Positions 19,440 through 27,195 of a stretch of 64,000 nt of DNA are shown here, piece by piece. This stretch comes from Desulfogranum marinum (lineage in GTDB: Bacteria > Desulfobacterota > Desulfobulbia > Desulfobulbales > Desulfobulbaceae). The position numbers and the translations under genes are program-made. The stretch's first letter is position 1; the number at the start of each line of letters is the position of its first letter. The notes under the pieces were generated by a model. It had not been told where the DNA came from. It did not search any database and saw only the letters and a program-made list of their open reading frames with translations. The stretch spans positions 47,833 to 111,832 of the forward strand of contig NZ_JAFFQD010000005.1 of assembly GCF_016918565.1 (NCBI RefSeq), in the 5' to 3' direction.

Positions 19440-19685
19440 ATGGCACTCAGTCTAGAAGAACTGGAAGCTGCAATTATTGAAAAGGCAACCAAATCGCCTA
19501 AGCCGCAGTTATATGTTAAGGATTTTTATAAATGTGATCCTGATGCAAAGCCGCGACAAATCAAGAATGTTGCTAATGATTTGGTAAAGAAAGGTGAGTT
19601 GATGTTCTGGTCTTCAGGGTCAACCACCATGTATGCTCGTCCTGACCGAATCAAAGACGAAGAGGGAGCTGAAGGTATTAATTAG
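19440..19685 (+). CDS. dsrD: DsrD, allosteric activator of DsrAB
   Basis: Small winged-helix protein (81 residues) found next to dsrAB in sulfate reducers; it has been reported to stimulate sulfite reduction by DsrAB. The sequence starts MALSLEELEAAIIEKATKS and contains the conserved KPQLYVKDFYKCDPDAKPR segment. Its presence supports reductive rather than oxidative use of the pathway. Ribosome site TAAGGAG is clear. Separated from dsrB by a terminator. Confidence 0.97.
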   Translation: MALSLEELEAAIIEKATKSPKPQLYVKDFYKCDPDAKPRQIKNVANDLVKKGELMFWSSGSTTMYARPDRIKDEEGAEGIN

Positions 19686-19711
19686 TTTTTATCTTTCTCT
19701 TTGTAAGTGAA

Positions 19712-19747
19712 AAAAGCGGAGCCTTTAAGGTTCTGCTTTTTTTTTTT
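19712..19747 (+). terminator. Terminator after dsrD
   Basis: A 12-bp stem with two G-T pairs (AAAAGCGGAGCC with GGTTCTGCTTTT), 5-base loop, then an unbroken run of about 11 T residues. Confidence 0.88.
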
Positions 19748-19806
19748 GGGCGGAGGGGGAGGCTGTAGATAGTGAAGCTATATAACAAATTTCTATTTAT
19801 CTGATA

Positions 19807-20535
19807 ATGAAGATTCTGCACATTGATGATATCGCATCAACCAATAGTTATGCGAAGCAGTTAATACGGTCAACGCCTGATGAGCCATTACTGTTAGTTG
19901 CCCAGCAGCAATCAGGAGGAAAAGGGCAATATGGAAGAATCTTCAGCTCACCTAAAGGGGGGCTCTATTTTACAATCCTCTTTCAACCTCTGTTGCAAAC
20001 CAAACATCTTCCGCTAATAACACTGGCGACCGGGGTTGCATGTGCTAGCTGTTTGGTTGCTGAAACCGGGCTGGAGCTAACACTTAAATGGCCAAATGAT
20101 ATCTACGTTGCTGGGAAAAAACTGGGCGGCATTCTTTGCGAATCGGAGGTTGTTGATAGCAACCACCTCCCCTATGTCATAATTGGTGTAGGCTTGAACA
20201 TTAACACTACCCTAGTTGATTATCCTTCAGAAATTCAGTCTATAGTAACAACCGTACGTGAGCACACTCATTTAACTTTTTCTTTAGAAGTTCTGCTCGA
20301 AAAAATAGTTGGCCAAATTTTAGACAATATTCGTATATTATCTTCTGAACCACAAATTGTCCTCGATCAATGGCAGGACTATGATTACCTTTATCGGCGT
20401 CCGGTTGAGTATGTTGCACAACAGCAGGTTGTATGTGGAACTGGAGACGGAATAACAGACAGTGGCTGTTATAAGGTAATAGATAGTCAGGGTAAGATCC
20501 ACCAGATTGTTGGCGGACAACTTAGGCCTCTGTAG
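19807..20535 (+). CDS. birA: Biotin-[acetyl-CoA-carboxylase] ligase, monofunctional
   Basis: Attaches biotin to carrier proteins via biotinyl-AMP. The 242-residue protein begins straight with the catalytic domain: the DIASTNSYAK start, the GGKGQYGRIFSSPKGGLYFTI biotinyl-AMP loop, and the LKWPNDIYV segment. The N-terminal DNA-binding wing found in bifunctional BirA is absent, so it should not repress biotin genes. The short C-terminal SH3-like domain is present. Confidence 0.95.
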   Translation: MKILHIDDIASTNSYAKQLIRSTPDEPLLLVAQQQSGGKGQYGRIFSSPKGGLYFTILFQPLLQTKHLPLITLATGVACASCLVAETGLELTLKWPNDIYVAGKKLGGILCESEVVDSNHLPYVIIGVGLNINTTLVDYPSEIQSIVTTVREHTHLTFSLEVLLEKIVGQILDNIRILSSEPQIVLDQWQDYDYLYRRPVEYVAQQQVVCGTGDGITDSGCYKVIDSQGKIHQIVGGQLRPL

Positions 20536-20555
20536 ATAGTCTTGATTTGTAACTA

Positions 20556-20696
20556 TTCCGTGAAGATCTGGAAAGTGTCAATCTACCCCAAGCTGTAACT
20601 TGCCAGAAGTGTTCCAAATGTCCACCACCTGACTATTTGCTATACACCGGTATGCTAGGCGGGCAGATCGTGAAGCGTTGGGGTGCTGCTGAATAG
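20556..20696 (+). pseudogene. Cys-rich protein-like frame without a start codon (possible remnant)
   Basis: Forty-six codons with a very protein-like reading, including a TCQKCSKCPP Cys cluster and the ending GGQIVKRWGAAE. No ATG, GTG or TTG start is available before the cluster, and a TAA stands two codons upstream. Either a degraded gene end or a small metal-binding peptide using an unusual start. It lies in the 257-bp gap between birA and kdsD. Confidence 0.3.
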
Positions 20697-20792
20697 TTAC
20701 TGTAATTTTTAGAACATGTAGCCGCGGCGTCAGCCTAGGTCGGCTATTATAGTAACAAATGGTATGTCAGGTGTTATTATGCAGGAGGAAAT

Positions 20793-21767
20793 GTGAACAT
20801 AGTCGAACAGGCCAAAGAAGTCCTTACCATAGAATCTGAAGGGATTAAGGCTGTAAAAGATAAACTTGATGCTTCATTTGAGCAAGCAGTTGAATTAATA
20901 GCAGCATGTCCAAGTAGGTTGGTGGTTACCGGCATTGGCAAATCCGGTGTTATCGGACAGAAAATAGCTGCTACTTTAAATTCCACCGGCACTTCTTCTT
21001 TTTTTCTACATCCTGTTGAGGCCATGCACGGAGATTTAGGCATGGTCTCGGCAACCGATGTTGTGCTTGCCATATCCTACTCCGGTGAAACAACTGAACT
21101 TAACGCCTTACTTGGCAGCTTGCGCGAACGAAATGTGCAAATAATTGCCATGACAGGGAGCTTAACTTCAACTCTATCGAGATTTGCTGTGATTACACTC
21201 GACATTTGTGTGCCGAGGGAGGCCTGTCCGCTTGGGTTGGCGCCTACCTCCTCTACTACGGCTACTCTCGCCCTTGGTGATGCCCTTGCTGTAACTTTAT
21301 TAAAGAAAAATCAATTTCGAGAAGAGGATTTTCGGCGAAATCATCCTGGCGGTAGTCTGGGTGAACGACTTAAGGTTGCTGTAAAAGAGGTGATGCTGTC
21401 CGGAGACCAGGTCCCTGTGGTGGAGGAAGGAGTGACTCTTCAAGAGACCATCGCCGAATTAGATAGTAAAAGCATTGGTGCAGTGATGGTTAGGGATAAA
21501 AACGGACGACTGAGCGGGATTGTGACTGATGGCGATATCAGGAGGTTGCTGACCAGTGGTGAGGTGCCGAAAAAGGCAATTGTTAATGATATCATGACCA
21601 GGAGTCCGGTAACCATAAGCGGAGATACCATGGCCGCAGATGCACTCAGCCTCATGCAGCAGAGAGAGATTACGGTGTTGGCAGTGGTTGCGACCAACGG
21701 TAATCTAGAGGGAATCTTACACCTTCACGATTTACTTGGTAAGGGAGAATTCAGGTTTCTGATCTGA
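20793..21767 (+). CDS. kdsD: D-arabinose 5-phosphate isomerase (KdsD/KpsF)
   Basis: Makes arabinose 5-phosphate from ribulose 5-phosphate, the first step to Kdo for lipopolysaccharide. 324 residues: a SIS domain (VTGIGKSGVIGQKIAATL, SYSGETTELNALL, about 45-175) followed by two CBS domains (about 200-320). The start is GTG at 20793 with AGGAGG upstream; the ATG two bases earlier reads straight into a stop (ATGTGA), which supports the GTG. No other Kdo gene is adjacent. Confidence 0.95.
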   Translation: MNIVEQAKEVLTIESEGIKAVKDKLDASFEQAVELIAACPSRLVVTGIGKSGVIGQKIAATLNSTGTSSFFLHPVEAMHGDLGMVSATDVVLAISYSGETTELNALLGSLRERNVQIIAMTGSLTSTLSRFAVITLDICVPREACPLGLAPTSSTTATLALGDALAVTLLKKNQFREEDFRRNHPGGSLGERLKVAVKEVMLSGDQVPVVEEGVTLQETIAELDSKSIGAVMVRDKNGRLSGIVTDGDIRRLLTSGEVPKKAIVNDIMTRSPVTISGDTMAADALSLMQQREITVLAVVATNGNLEGILHLHDLLGKGEFRFLI

Positions 21768-21820
21768 TTACCTTGGAGGAAATCATGCCTCTTGTTTGCT
21801 GGAAATGCAAACTGTGAATT

Positions 21821-24223
21821 TCATTCTCCCGTATACACAGACCATTTGCCGGTACCTTCATCATACATGTAATTGAGTTCCAGCCGCGACGAAGTGCCTT
21901 GACTTTTTTCTGTGCAGGTGATGATGAAAATGGATTTGTCATCCACTTTTCTCAGCAGCGCAGCATTGGGCGAATGTAGTTGTGAGCCTCTGAAGGTAGG
22001 GTAATTGGACCTGAAAATTTCTTCAAAATGTTCTTCCAGCCAGACTATTTTCTTGTTGTGCGCTATCTGTTCTTCTTTCGTGGTGATTTGTTGAGTGATT
22101 CTTCGTTGTACATCCTCTACTGAGGGATCATTTTTAAAAGGACTGTTTTTAATACGCCGCTGAATTTCTTTGGAATGACGCAGGGCCTCTTGCAGGTTAT
22201 CCTGATTTTCTGCAAGGAGTACCTTTTCCTGCGTCATTGCTATTTGCACCATCAGTACGGTTTTTTTAATTTTACTGATTGATTCGTCCAGGTGCCCTTC
22301 AAAGTTATCCCTTTCCTGTTCAAGCAGGCTGACCGCTTTACGGTATTCAGTTATAGCATTGGCCCAATTTTTCTGATTGTATGCATCTCTCGCGGACGAG
22401 AGAATGCCGTAGAGACGTGCGTTGACCAGTAATCGGTGCAGGTCTCGTCGCTCCTTTACGGAGACAACGTCAGGATTGGAATCAATAAGGCGTTGGGCAT
22501 GTTCGAGTTTTACAATTGTTTCCTGCCATTGTTCCTGGGTAAATGTCTCTTTTGACATATTCAGTTCATGGCGGAAGGTTGCTGCAGTGAGCCTTGAGGT
22601 AATGGCGGTTGCTGTTTTCGGGTCGGAAAGACTGCTGGATAGCTCCAGTGCTTTGCGGTAAGTTTCTGCAGCACCTTGCCAGTTCTTGCCAAGTTCGGCT
22701 TGCTCTGCAAGGGTCAGTGTTTGTTGGAGTTCAAGAGATTTGATTATGGCTTCAAGCTCAGCAACATTGTCGCTCAATTTATTTTTTTGCGCATAAAAAA
22801 AAGCCTGACGGTAAAGTGTAAGCGCATCAGCTGGGTTTTTTTGATCTACTAGAGATTTTGCCTGTTCTGTTAAGGTGGCCAATTCTCTGAGGGATTGGGC
22901 CATTGCAGAGGGAATGTATTTGCCTTGATATAGAACGTGCCCCTTTAACCCCTCATCCAGTTCTTTTGAAGTAAGTAGCTTCTCTATTTCCCTTTCCATT
23001 TCGCCTTTTTTAAAGCGAAGTACAGTAAGCCCGGATAACGATTTTTTTGCCTCATAAAGGGTTCCCTGGGCGGTTTCAAATTGTTTTTTATCTATGAGGA
23101 GCTGGCTTTTTAAAATATTTGCCTGGGAGCGACTTAATATATTTTGGTCTTTAAAATAAAAGCTTATTGCACCTATGCAAATGGCAAGCAAAACTGTCGC
23201 TGAAAGGATAATTTGGAGTGGAATCTTTGGCTTGAATTTAAGACGAGGCCGGGGAGCGGGGGCTACCTGTTTTTGTTTTTTCTTTGCAGAGGATTTTTTC
23301 TTAGTCTTGTCTTTTTTGGATACGATCAGGCTGTCTTCACTTTGTTCTTCGGCAGAGTTTCCCGGAGAACGTAGAGCAAGAGAAAATTCCTGCTGGAGGC
23401 GGGAGCGAAGGCTGTCGCTTCCGGGCATATCTACACAGACTTCAAATAGATTATCGACTACATCGACGGCTTCGTCGAATTTTCCAAGGTCCTCTAGCTG
23501 TTCAGCCAAGGCGAAAAGCTGCTCAGCTTTTTTCATACCTTTGTCGATATTTTCTTGGATAACTTCACGTTCTTGAAATTGTTCAGTTATTTCAGTTAAC
23601 GCCTGAGTGGCTTCAAAAAGCTGTTTGTGCTCAATGAGCATCTGTATGTGCTCAACATCTGCAGGTGAAAATTCTTTAACAGGTTCGAGAAAATCATCAG
23701 TTTCGAGGCCAAGTGAAGCAAAGGTGTCATCAACAAGGCTATCAATTTCCTGAGAAGACTCTTCTATGGTGGCAATACTGAGTGAATCAAGGGGAAGATT
23801 GCCCAGGTGCTCTTGGTACCAGTCTGCAGCCTCTTGGTTGAAAGGATCGTTAAGGCTGTAAGTATGGCCGCAAATCATTTCTCCTATGTAGAGAACGAGA
23901 TCGGCAAGGGATGGATTCTGTTGCCACCGATCAGCTATCCGGATTGCAGCAGGATCAACATCTGGGTGGAAAATATGGGTCAGTGGTTTCACTATCGGCG
24001 CAAAGTGAGGGTATCCAAAAGGGAGACTTATCTGCACCCGGTGAGTATTGCCGATCGAGACAGTGCCATCGGCGTCTTTTATATAGCCACGAAGAGTGAA
24101 CTCAATTTCATAATTATCAGGTGGTTCCCCATCAGTTTTGACAATATTGATCTTAGGATAAAGCTCAAGAGAACTTTGAAGCTGTTCGAAATCGTCGACA
24201 AGCTGTTGAGAGCCCGTAACCAT
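21821..24223 (-). CDS. Membrane protein with N-terminal E2 (UBC/UEV)-like domain and TPR-like C-terminal region
   Basis: 800 residues. The first ~140 look like a ubiquitin-conjugating E2 fold: FGYPHFAPIV (69-78), HIFHPDV (83-89), a conserved Trp (W100), and NDPFNQEAADWY (125-136). At the expected catalytic position the usual V/I-C-I/L becomes I-R-I (R95), so thioester chemistry is not expected; UEV-type ubiquitin-binding relatives lose the Cys in the same way. A helical repeat region follows (190-280), then a Lys/Ala-rich linker (303-332), one membrane span (about 334-357), and ~370 residues of TPR-like/coiled-coil helices ending in a short beta-rich domain. No E1, JAB peptidase or ubiquitin-like gene is nearby. 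The role is unknown; the DUF4388 gene is divergent. Confidence 0.75.
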   Translation of the reverse strand: MVTGSQQLVDDFEQLQSSLELYPKINIVKTDGEPPDNYEIEFTLRGYIKDADGTVSIGNTHRVQISLPFGYPHFAPIVKPLTHIFHPDVDPAAIRIADRWQQNPSLADLVLYIGEMICGHTYSLNDPFNQEAADWYQEHLGNLPLDSLSIATIEESSQEIDSLVDDTFASLGLETDDFLEPVKEFSPADVEHIQMLIEHKQLFEATQALTEITEQFQEREVIQENIDKGMKKAEQLFALAEQLEDLGKFDEAVDVVDNLFEVCVDMPGSDSLRSRLQQEFSLALRSPGNSAEEQSEDSLIVSKKDKTKKKSSAKKKQKQVAPAPRPRLKFKPKIPLQIILSATVLLAICIGAISFYFKDQNILSRSQANILKSQLLIDKKQFETAQGTLYEAKKSLSGLTVLRFKKGEMEREIEKLLTSKELDEGLKGHVLYQGKYIPSAMAQSLRELATLTEQAKSLVDQKNPADALTLYRQAFFYAQKNKLSDNVAELEAIIKSLELQQTLTLAEQAELGKNWQGAAETYRKALELSSSLSDPKTATAITSRLTAATFRHELNMSKETFTQEQWQETIVKLEHAQRLIDSNPDVVSVKERRDLHRLLVNARLYGILSSARDAYNQKNWANAITEYRKAVSLLEQERDNFEGHLDESISKIKKTVLMVQIAMTQEKVLLAENQDNLQEALRHSKEIQRRIKNSPFKNDPSVEDVQRRITQQITTKEEQIAHNKKIVWLEEHFEEIFRSNYPTFRGSQLHSPNAALLRKVDDKSIFIITCTEKSQGTSSRLELNYMYDEGTGKWSVYTGE

Positions 24224-24458
24224 GTAATAACCTGTTAATTATTAAATTGAAAAAAAGTAGAAAATAGACATAGCCTCACGTAAGCCACACTCTACACTAT
24301 CTAGTATAATATATTATTTACCTCAACGAAACAAGCCACATTGATTGTAAAATACTAAAAATGAAGAGAAGGTATTTTTGTAATGAATACTTTTAGTTGA
24401 GTGAATGAATATTCTGTGTACAATAGACAGTATACCTAATATTAGCCTTTAAGAGAAT

Positions 24459-25079
24459 ATGTCTGATTTCTGTGCACAATTTAAAATTGTTGAGGAGCGT
24501 AACTGCCCTTTATACAACCGGGATAATGGGTTTATTCTCACTCGTCAATCAGTGGAATTCTTTCCGGAAAAACCGTCTTGCCTCATCCTTATTCGTGAGA
24601 TGACAGGTCTTCTTGTTCAACTGCTTCCCTCTATGGCAACAGGATTTGCAGAGTATAAAGATGAAATTTTTACGTGCGGTGGCTGTACCGGCCTGATTAA
24701 ATTTCAATTATCAGAATTCCCTCTTTTAATTGAATGCACAGAAAATAAAGCTGATTCAAGGGCTGTTATGAGCGGTAAAATAGAAGCCATTTTACCGGCA
24801 GAGCTGCTCCAAGTTTTTCATATGCATCAAAAAACAGGTCGCTTGATCATGAACTTTGCCGACAAAGCGGCAAGGGTTACTTTTCGTGAAGGTGCTCTCC
24901 TGGCAGCTCGTTTTGAAGATCTCGACAACCATGAGGCTGTATACGCAATTCTTTCTGAAAAAAAAGGGGATTTTCAATTTGTTCCCGGGTTGCCTGAATC
25001 CTTAATGCAGGCTCGAGAAATCGGCGATTTTATGATGATCCTGATGGAAGGTCTAAAGCGAATGGATGAAGAGGATTAG
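24459..25079 (+). CDS. DUF4388 (PATAN) domain protein with N-terminal Cys module
   Basis: 206 residues. Residues ~106-200 fit DUF4388/PATAN: SGKIEAILPAELLQVFHMHQKTGRLIM, then FREGALLAARFED and AILSEKKGDFQFVPG. This domain is common in bacterial signalling and motility-linked proteins. The N-terminal ~95 residues contain C16, C41 and a CGGC pair (C73, C76) and may bind a metal. The gene is transcribed away from the E2-like membrane protein gene across a 235-bp AT-rich gap, which holds no other gene. The partnership is inferred from position only. Confidence 0.75.
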   Translation: MSDFCAQFKIVEERNCPLYNRDNGFILTRQSVEFFPEKPSCLILIREMTGLLVQLLPSMATGFAEYKDEIFTCGGCTGLIKFQLSEFPLLIECTENKADSRAVMSGKIEAILPAELLQVFHMHQKTGRLIMNFADKAARVTFREGALLAARFEDLDNHEAVYAILSEKKGDFQFVPGLPESLMQAREIGDFMMILMEGLKRMDEED

Positions 25080-25092
25080 CTAAGAAGCACAA

Positions 25093-25743
25093 TCAGGGCT
25101 CGTCACACTGTCTGCCTGCTGTAGAATGAAAAGGCGGCAGGCCGGCAATTGCGGTGAAACTATCAACGTGATATTTCGCTTCCAGATTTGTATTCTTAAA
25201 GGCAATAAGGTCAATGCCGACACTGGCGCAATGGTCTCTGTCAACGGTTGAATCTCCAATGTAAATAACTTCGTCCGGCTGAACATGAAAATGATCAAGG
25301 ATCATCAATAGACCATCGGGCGCAGGCTTTGGACGCTCAACATCACTGGCAGTGACGACCATATCAAACCAGGATCGAAGTTGAAAGGTGTCCAGCACGA
25401 TATCCATGGTATTGGTTCTGTTGGTGGATATGGCCGTGTGATAGTTTGGTTTGATATGTTTAAGAAAGGCAGGTAGATCCGGCTCCATTACCATGTGCTT
25501 AAGAAATGGGCTATAATCAAGGGACCGGCAGTAAGAGGTAACCTGCTCAAGGTCAATATGAACATGATTGCGGAAAATATGCCGTATAGAGTTGGCAACA
25601 TTGTGAATGTGAACATATTCCAGTTCCGCCTGGTTCATCTGCGGGCACTGAAAGGTTTCTAACAGATGATTATAATATATTCTGTTTGTCTCCAGTGAAC
25701 TGAACATAACTCCATCACAGTCGAAAACCACCAGCTTAAGCAT
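25093..25743 (-). CDS. HAD-family hydrolase (phosphoglycolate-phosphatase-like)
   Basis: Haloacid-dehalogenase-fold phosphatase of about 216 residues. Motif I is FDCDGVMF; motif II lies in AISTNRTNTMD; the motif III Lys is in RPKPAPDG; motif IV is YIGDSTVDRDHCASVG. The helical cap lies between motifs I and II, as in Gph/PpaX. The start at 25743 gives the usual MLKLVVFDCDG opening; an ATG at 25758 overlaps the preceding gene's stop by 4 bases and is the alternative. The substrate is unknown. Downstream in an apparent operon secDF-ykgJ-HD-HAD. Confidence 0.9.
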   Translation of the reverse strand: MLKLVVFDCDGVMFSSLETNRIYYNHLLETFQCPQMNQAELEYVHIHNVANSIRHIFRNHVHIDLEQVTSYCRSLDYSPFLKHMVMEPDLPAFLKHIKPNYHTAISTNRTNTMDIVLDTFQLRSWFDMVVTASDVERPKPAPDGLLMILDHFHVQPDEVIYIGDSTVDRDHCASVGIDLIAFKNTNLEAKYHVDSFTAIAGLPPFHSTAGRQCDEP

Positions 25744-25754
25744 GTTCCTGTCCC

Positions 25755-26426
25755 TCATATTTGCTGGGTACCATCTGCAGTACCATATATTTCGCCATTA
25801 AGTTCATCAAAAAAAAGTTCCATGAAGTGGTGTCGCCGTTCTGCAATCTGTCTACCTATAGGGGTAAGCATCTGGTCTTTTACCTTGGACATCTTTACCT
25901 GGAATTCGCGGTAAGCTGTATCCTGCTTGGAATAGGCTTCTGTCTCCTCGGGATCCTTCTCAGGGTTGTGGAGGCATGCACCTATTTGACCTGCAAACAG
26001 AAATGCTCGTCCGATACCGATAGCGCCTATGGAGTCCAGCTTGTCCGCGTCAAAAAGAATTTTGGCTTCCATTGATTGTGGAGGGCTACCCTTACGGAAA
26101 CGATGACTGCGGATGCAATGACAAATATGTTTGATGTCATCCTCCTTGTAGTCGAGCAGCATCAATTCAGAACGGGCGAGCTCTGCACTATGTTCGGCGT
26201 GACATATTTTACCTTTACTTTCCGTTTCTGCCTTTCTACCGATATCATGCAGTAAAGCAGCGGTCCCAAGAATAAGCAGGTTTGCCTGCATCTTCTTGCC
26301 GATTACCATGGCCATTCGAAATACGCGTTCACTATGGTCAGGACCGTGTGATCCTCCTTCAAGCGTACAATAATGACCACTGATAGTACGGATTCTTGTA
26401 AAACAAGATTCAGCGGGATCACTCAT
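25755..26426 (-). CDS. HD-domain phosphohydrolase
   Basis: Metal-dependent phosphohydrolase family. Visible ligands are the His/Asp of GPDHSERV, the HD pair in LLHDIGRK, and Asp in FDADKLD. About 223 residues from the ATG at 26426; the frame stays open to 26513 but that would overlap the YkgJ gene by about 60 bases. The arrangement (HGPDH, later IRSHRFRKG) resembles YedJ/YpgQ-type proteins. Substrate not predictable. The stop overlaps the next gene's possible upstream ATG, suggesting coupling. Confidence 0.88.
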   Translation of the reverse strand: MSDPAESCFTRIRTISGHYCTLEGGSHGPDHSERVFRMAMVIGKKMQANLLILGTAALLHDIGRKAETESKGKICHAEHSAELARSELMLLDYKEDDIKHICHCIRSHRFRKGSPPQSMEAKILFDADKLDSIGAIGIGRAFLFAGQIGACLHNPEKDPEETEAYSKQDTAYREFQVKMSKVKDQMLTPIGRQIAERRHHFMELFFDELNGEIYGTADGTQQI

Positions 26427-26451
26427 CGGATCTACACACGTCTTCAGATTT

Positions 26452-27195
26452 TTATTCCTCGAAAAATTCTTGCTTGAGCCAGGATATGGCAAGAAGCAGC
26501 AATTTCTCATCATCGCCTGCCAGACCCTGAAGTTCCATCGGGGTCAGAGGTCTTTTCATTGAAATGCTGTCATTGGCCATTTGCTGACTAAAAGTATCCA
26601 GGTTGTACAAGGCGAGTATGTATTGATCGAGCTGTGCTCTGGTTGGCTTGAAGCCGGCACGTATCTTATCGTGCTGATACAGTTCCAACAGTTTGTCGTT
26701 GAAGTGGTTGTAGGTCTCTAGTTCCTGGTCGGCAAAATAAATGTTTACATCTTGTTCCTTGCCTTCTGCAAAACCTTTGCAATGATCTTCTGTGACCAGG
26801 ACAAAGGATTCGTCAACTGTACCGTCGGCTTTACGGATGGCACCCCTGCCTACAGGGTAAGCACGACAGCTTCCAGGTCGATTGTCATAGACCTTGCACC
26901 CGCTCTTATCGACAAAAACGCAACTTGCCCTTCCGTCATCCACCATGGTGAGATAGCAGATCGGAAAGAGTTGTTGTTCATCCCATTCTATGATGACATA
27001 CTTTTCCAGAAAAATGCCTGACTGGAGCTTTAATTGTCTCTTAAGCCTCAGGACATCATAAGGCGTTAAGGCTAAATCAAGTTCCCTGCAACACTCTGTG
27101 AAACAGGGAACACCTGGATGACAATCAAAGCAAAATTTTTGATCTGGTTCGATGCGGCTGAAATTATTCGGCAGTGTGTCTTTCACGGTTTGCAT
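26452..27195 (-). CDS. YkgJ-family cysteine cluster protein
   Basis: 247 residues with the family's N-terminal Cys set, CFDCHPGVPCFTECC, plus later C residues in FVDKSGCKVYDNRPGSCRAYPVG. It probably binds a zinc ion or an iron-sulfur cluster; its function is not established. The start ATG shares one base with the secDF stop (TAATG), so it is translationally linked to secDF. Confidence 0.9.
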   Translation of the reverse strand: MQTVKDTLPNNFSRIEPDQKFCFDCHPGVPCFTECCRELDLALTPYDVLRLKRQLKLQSGIFLEKYVIIEWDEQQLFPICYLTMVDDGRASCVFVDKSGCKVYDNRPGSCRAYPVGRGAIRKADGTVDESFVLVTEDHCKGFAEGKEQDVNIYFADQELETYNHFNDKLLELYQHDKIRAGFKPTRAQLDQYILALYNLDTFSQQMANDSISMKRPLTPMELQGLAGDDEKLLLLAISWLKQEFFEE

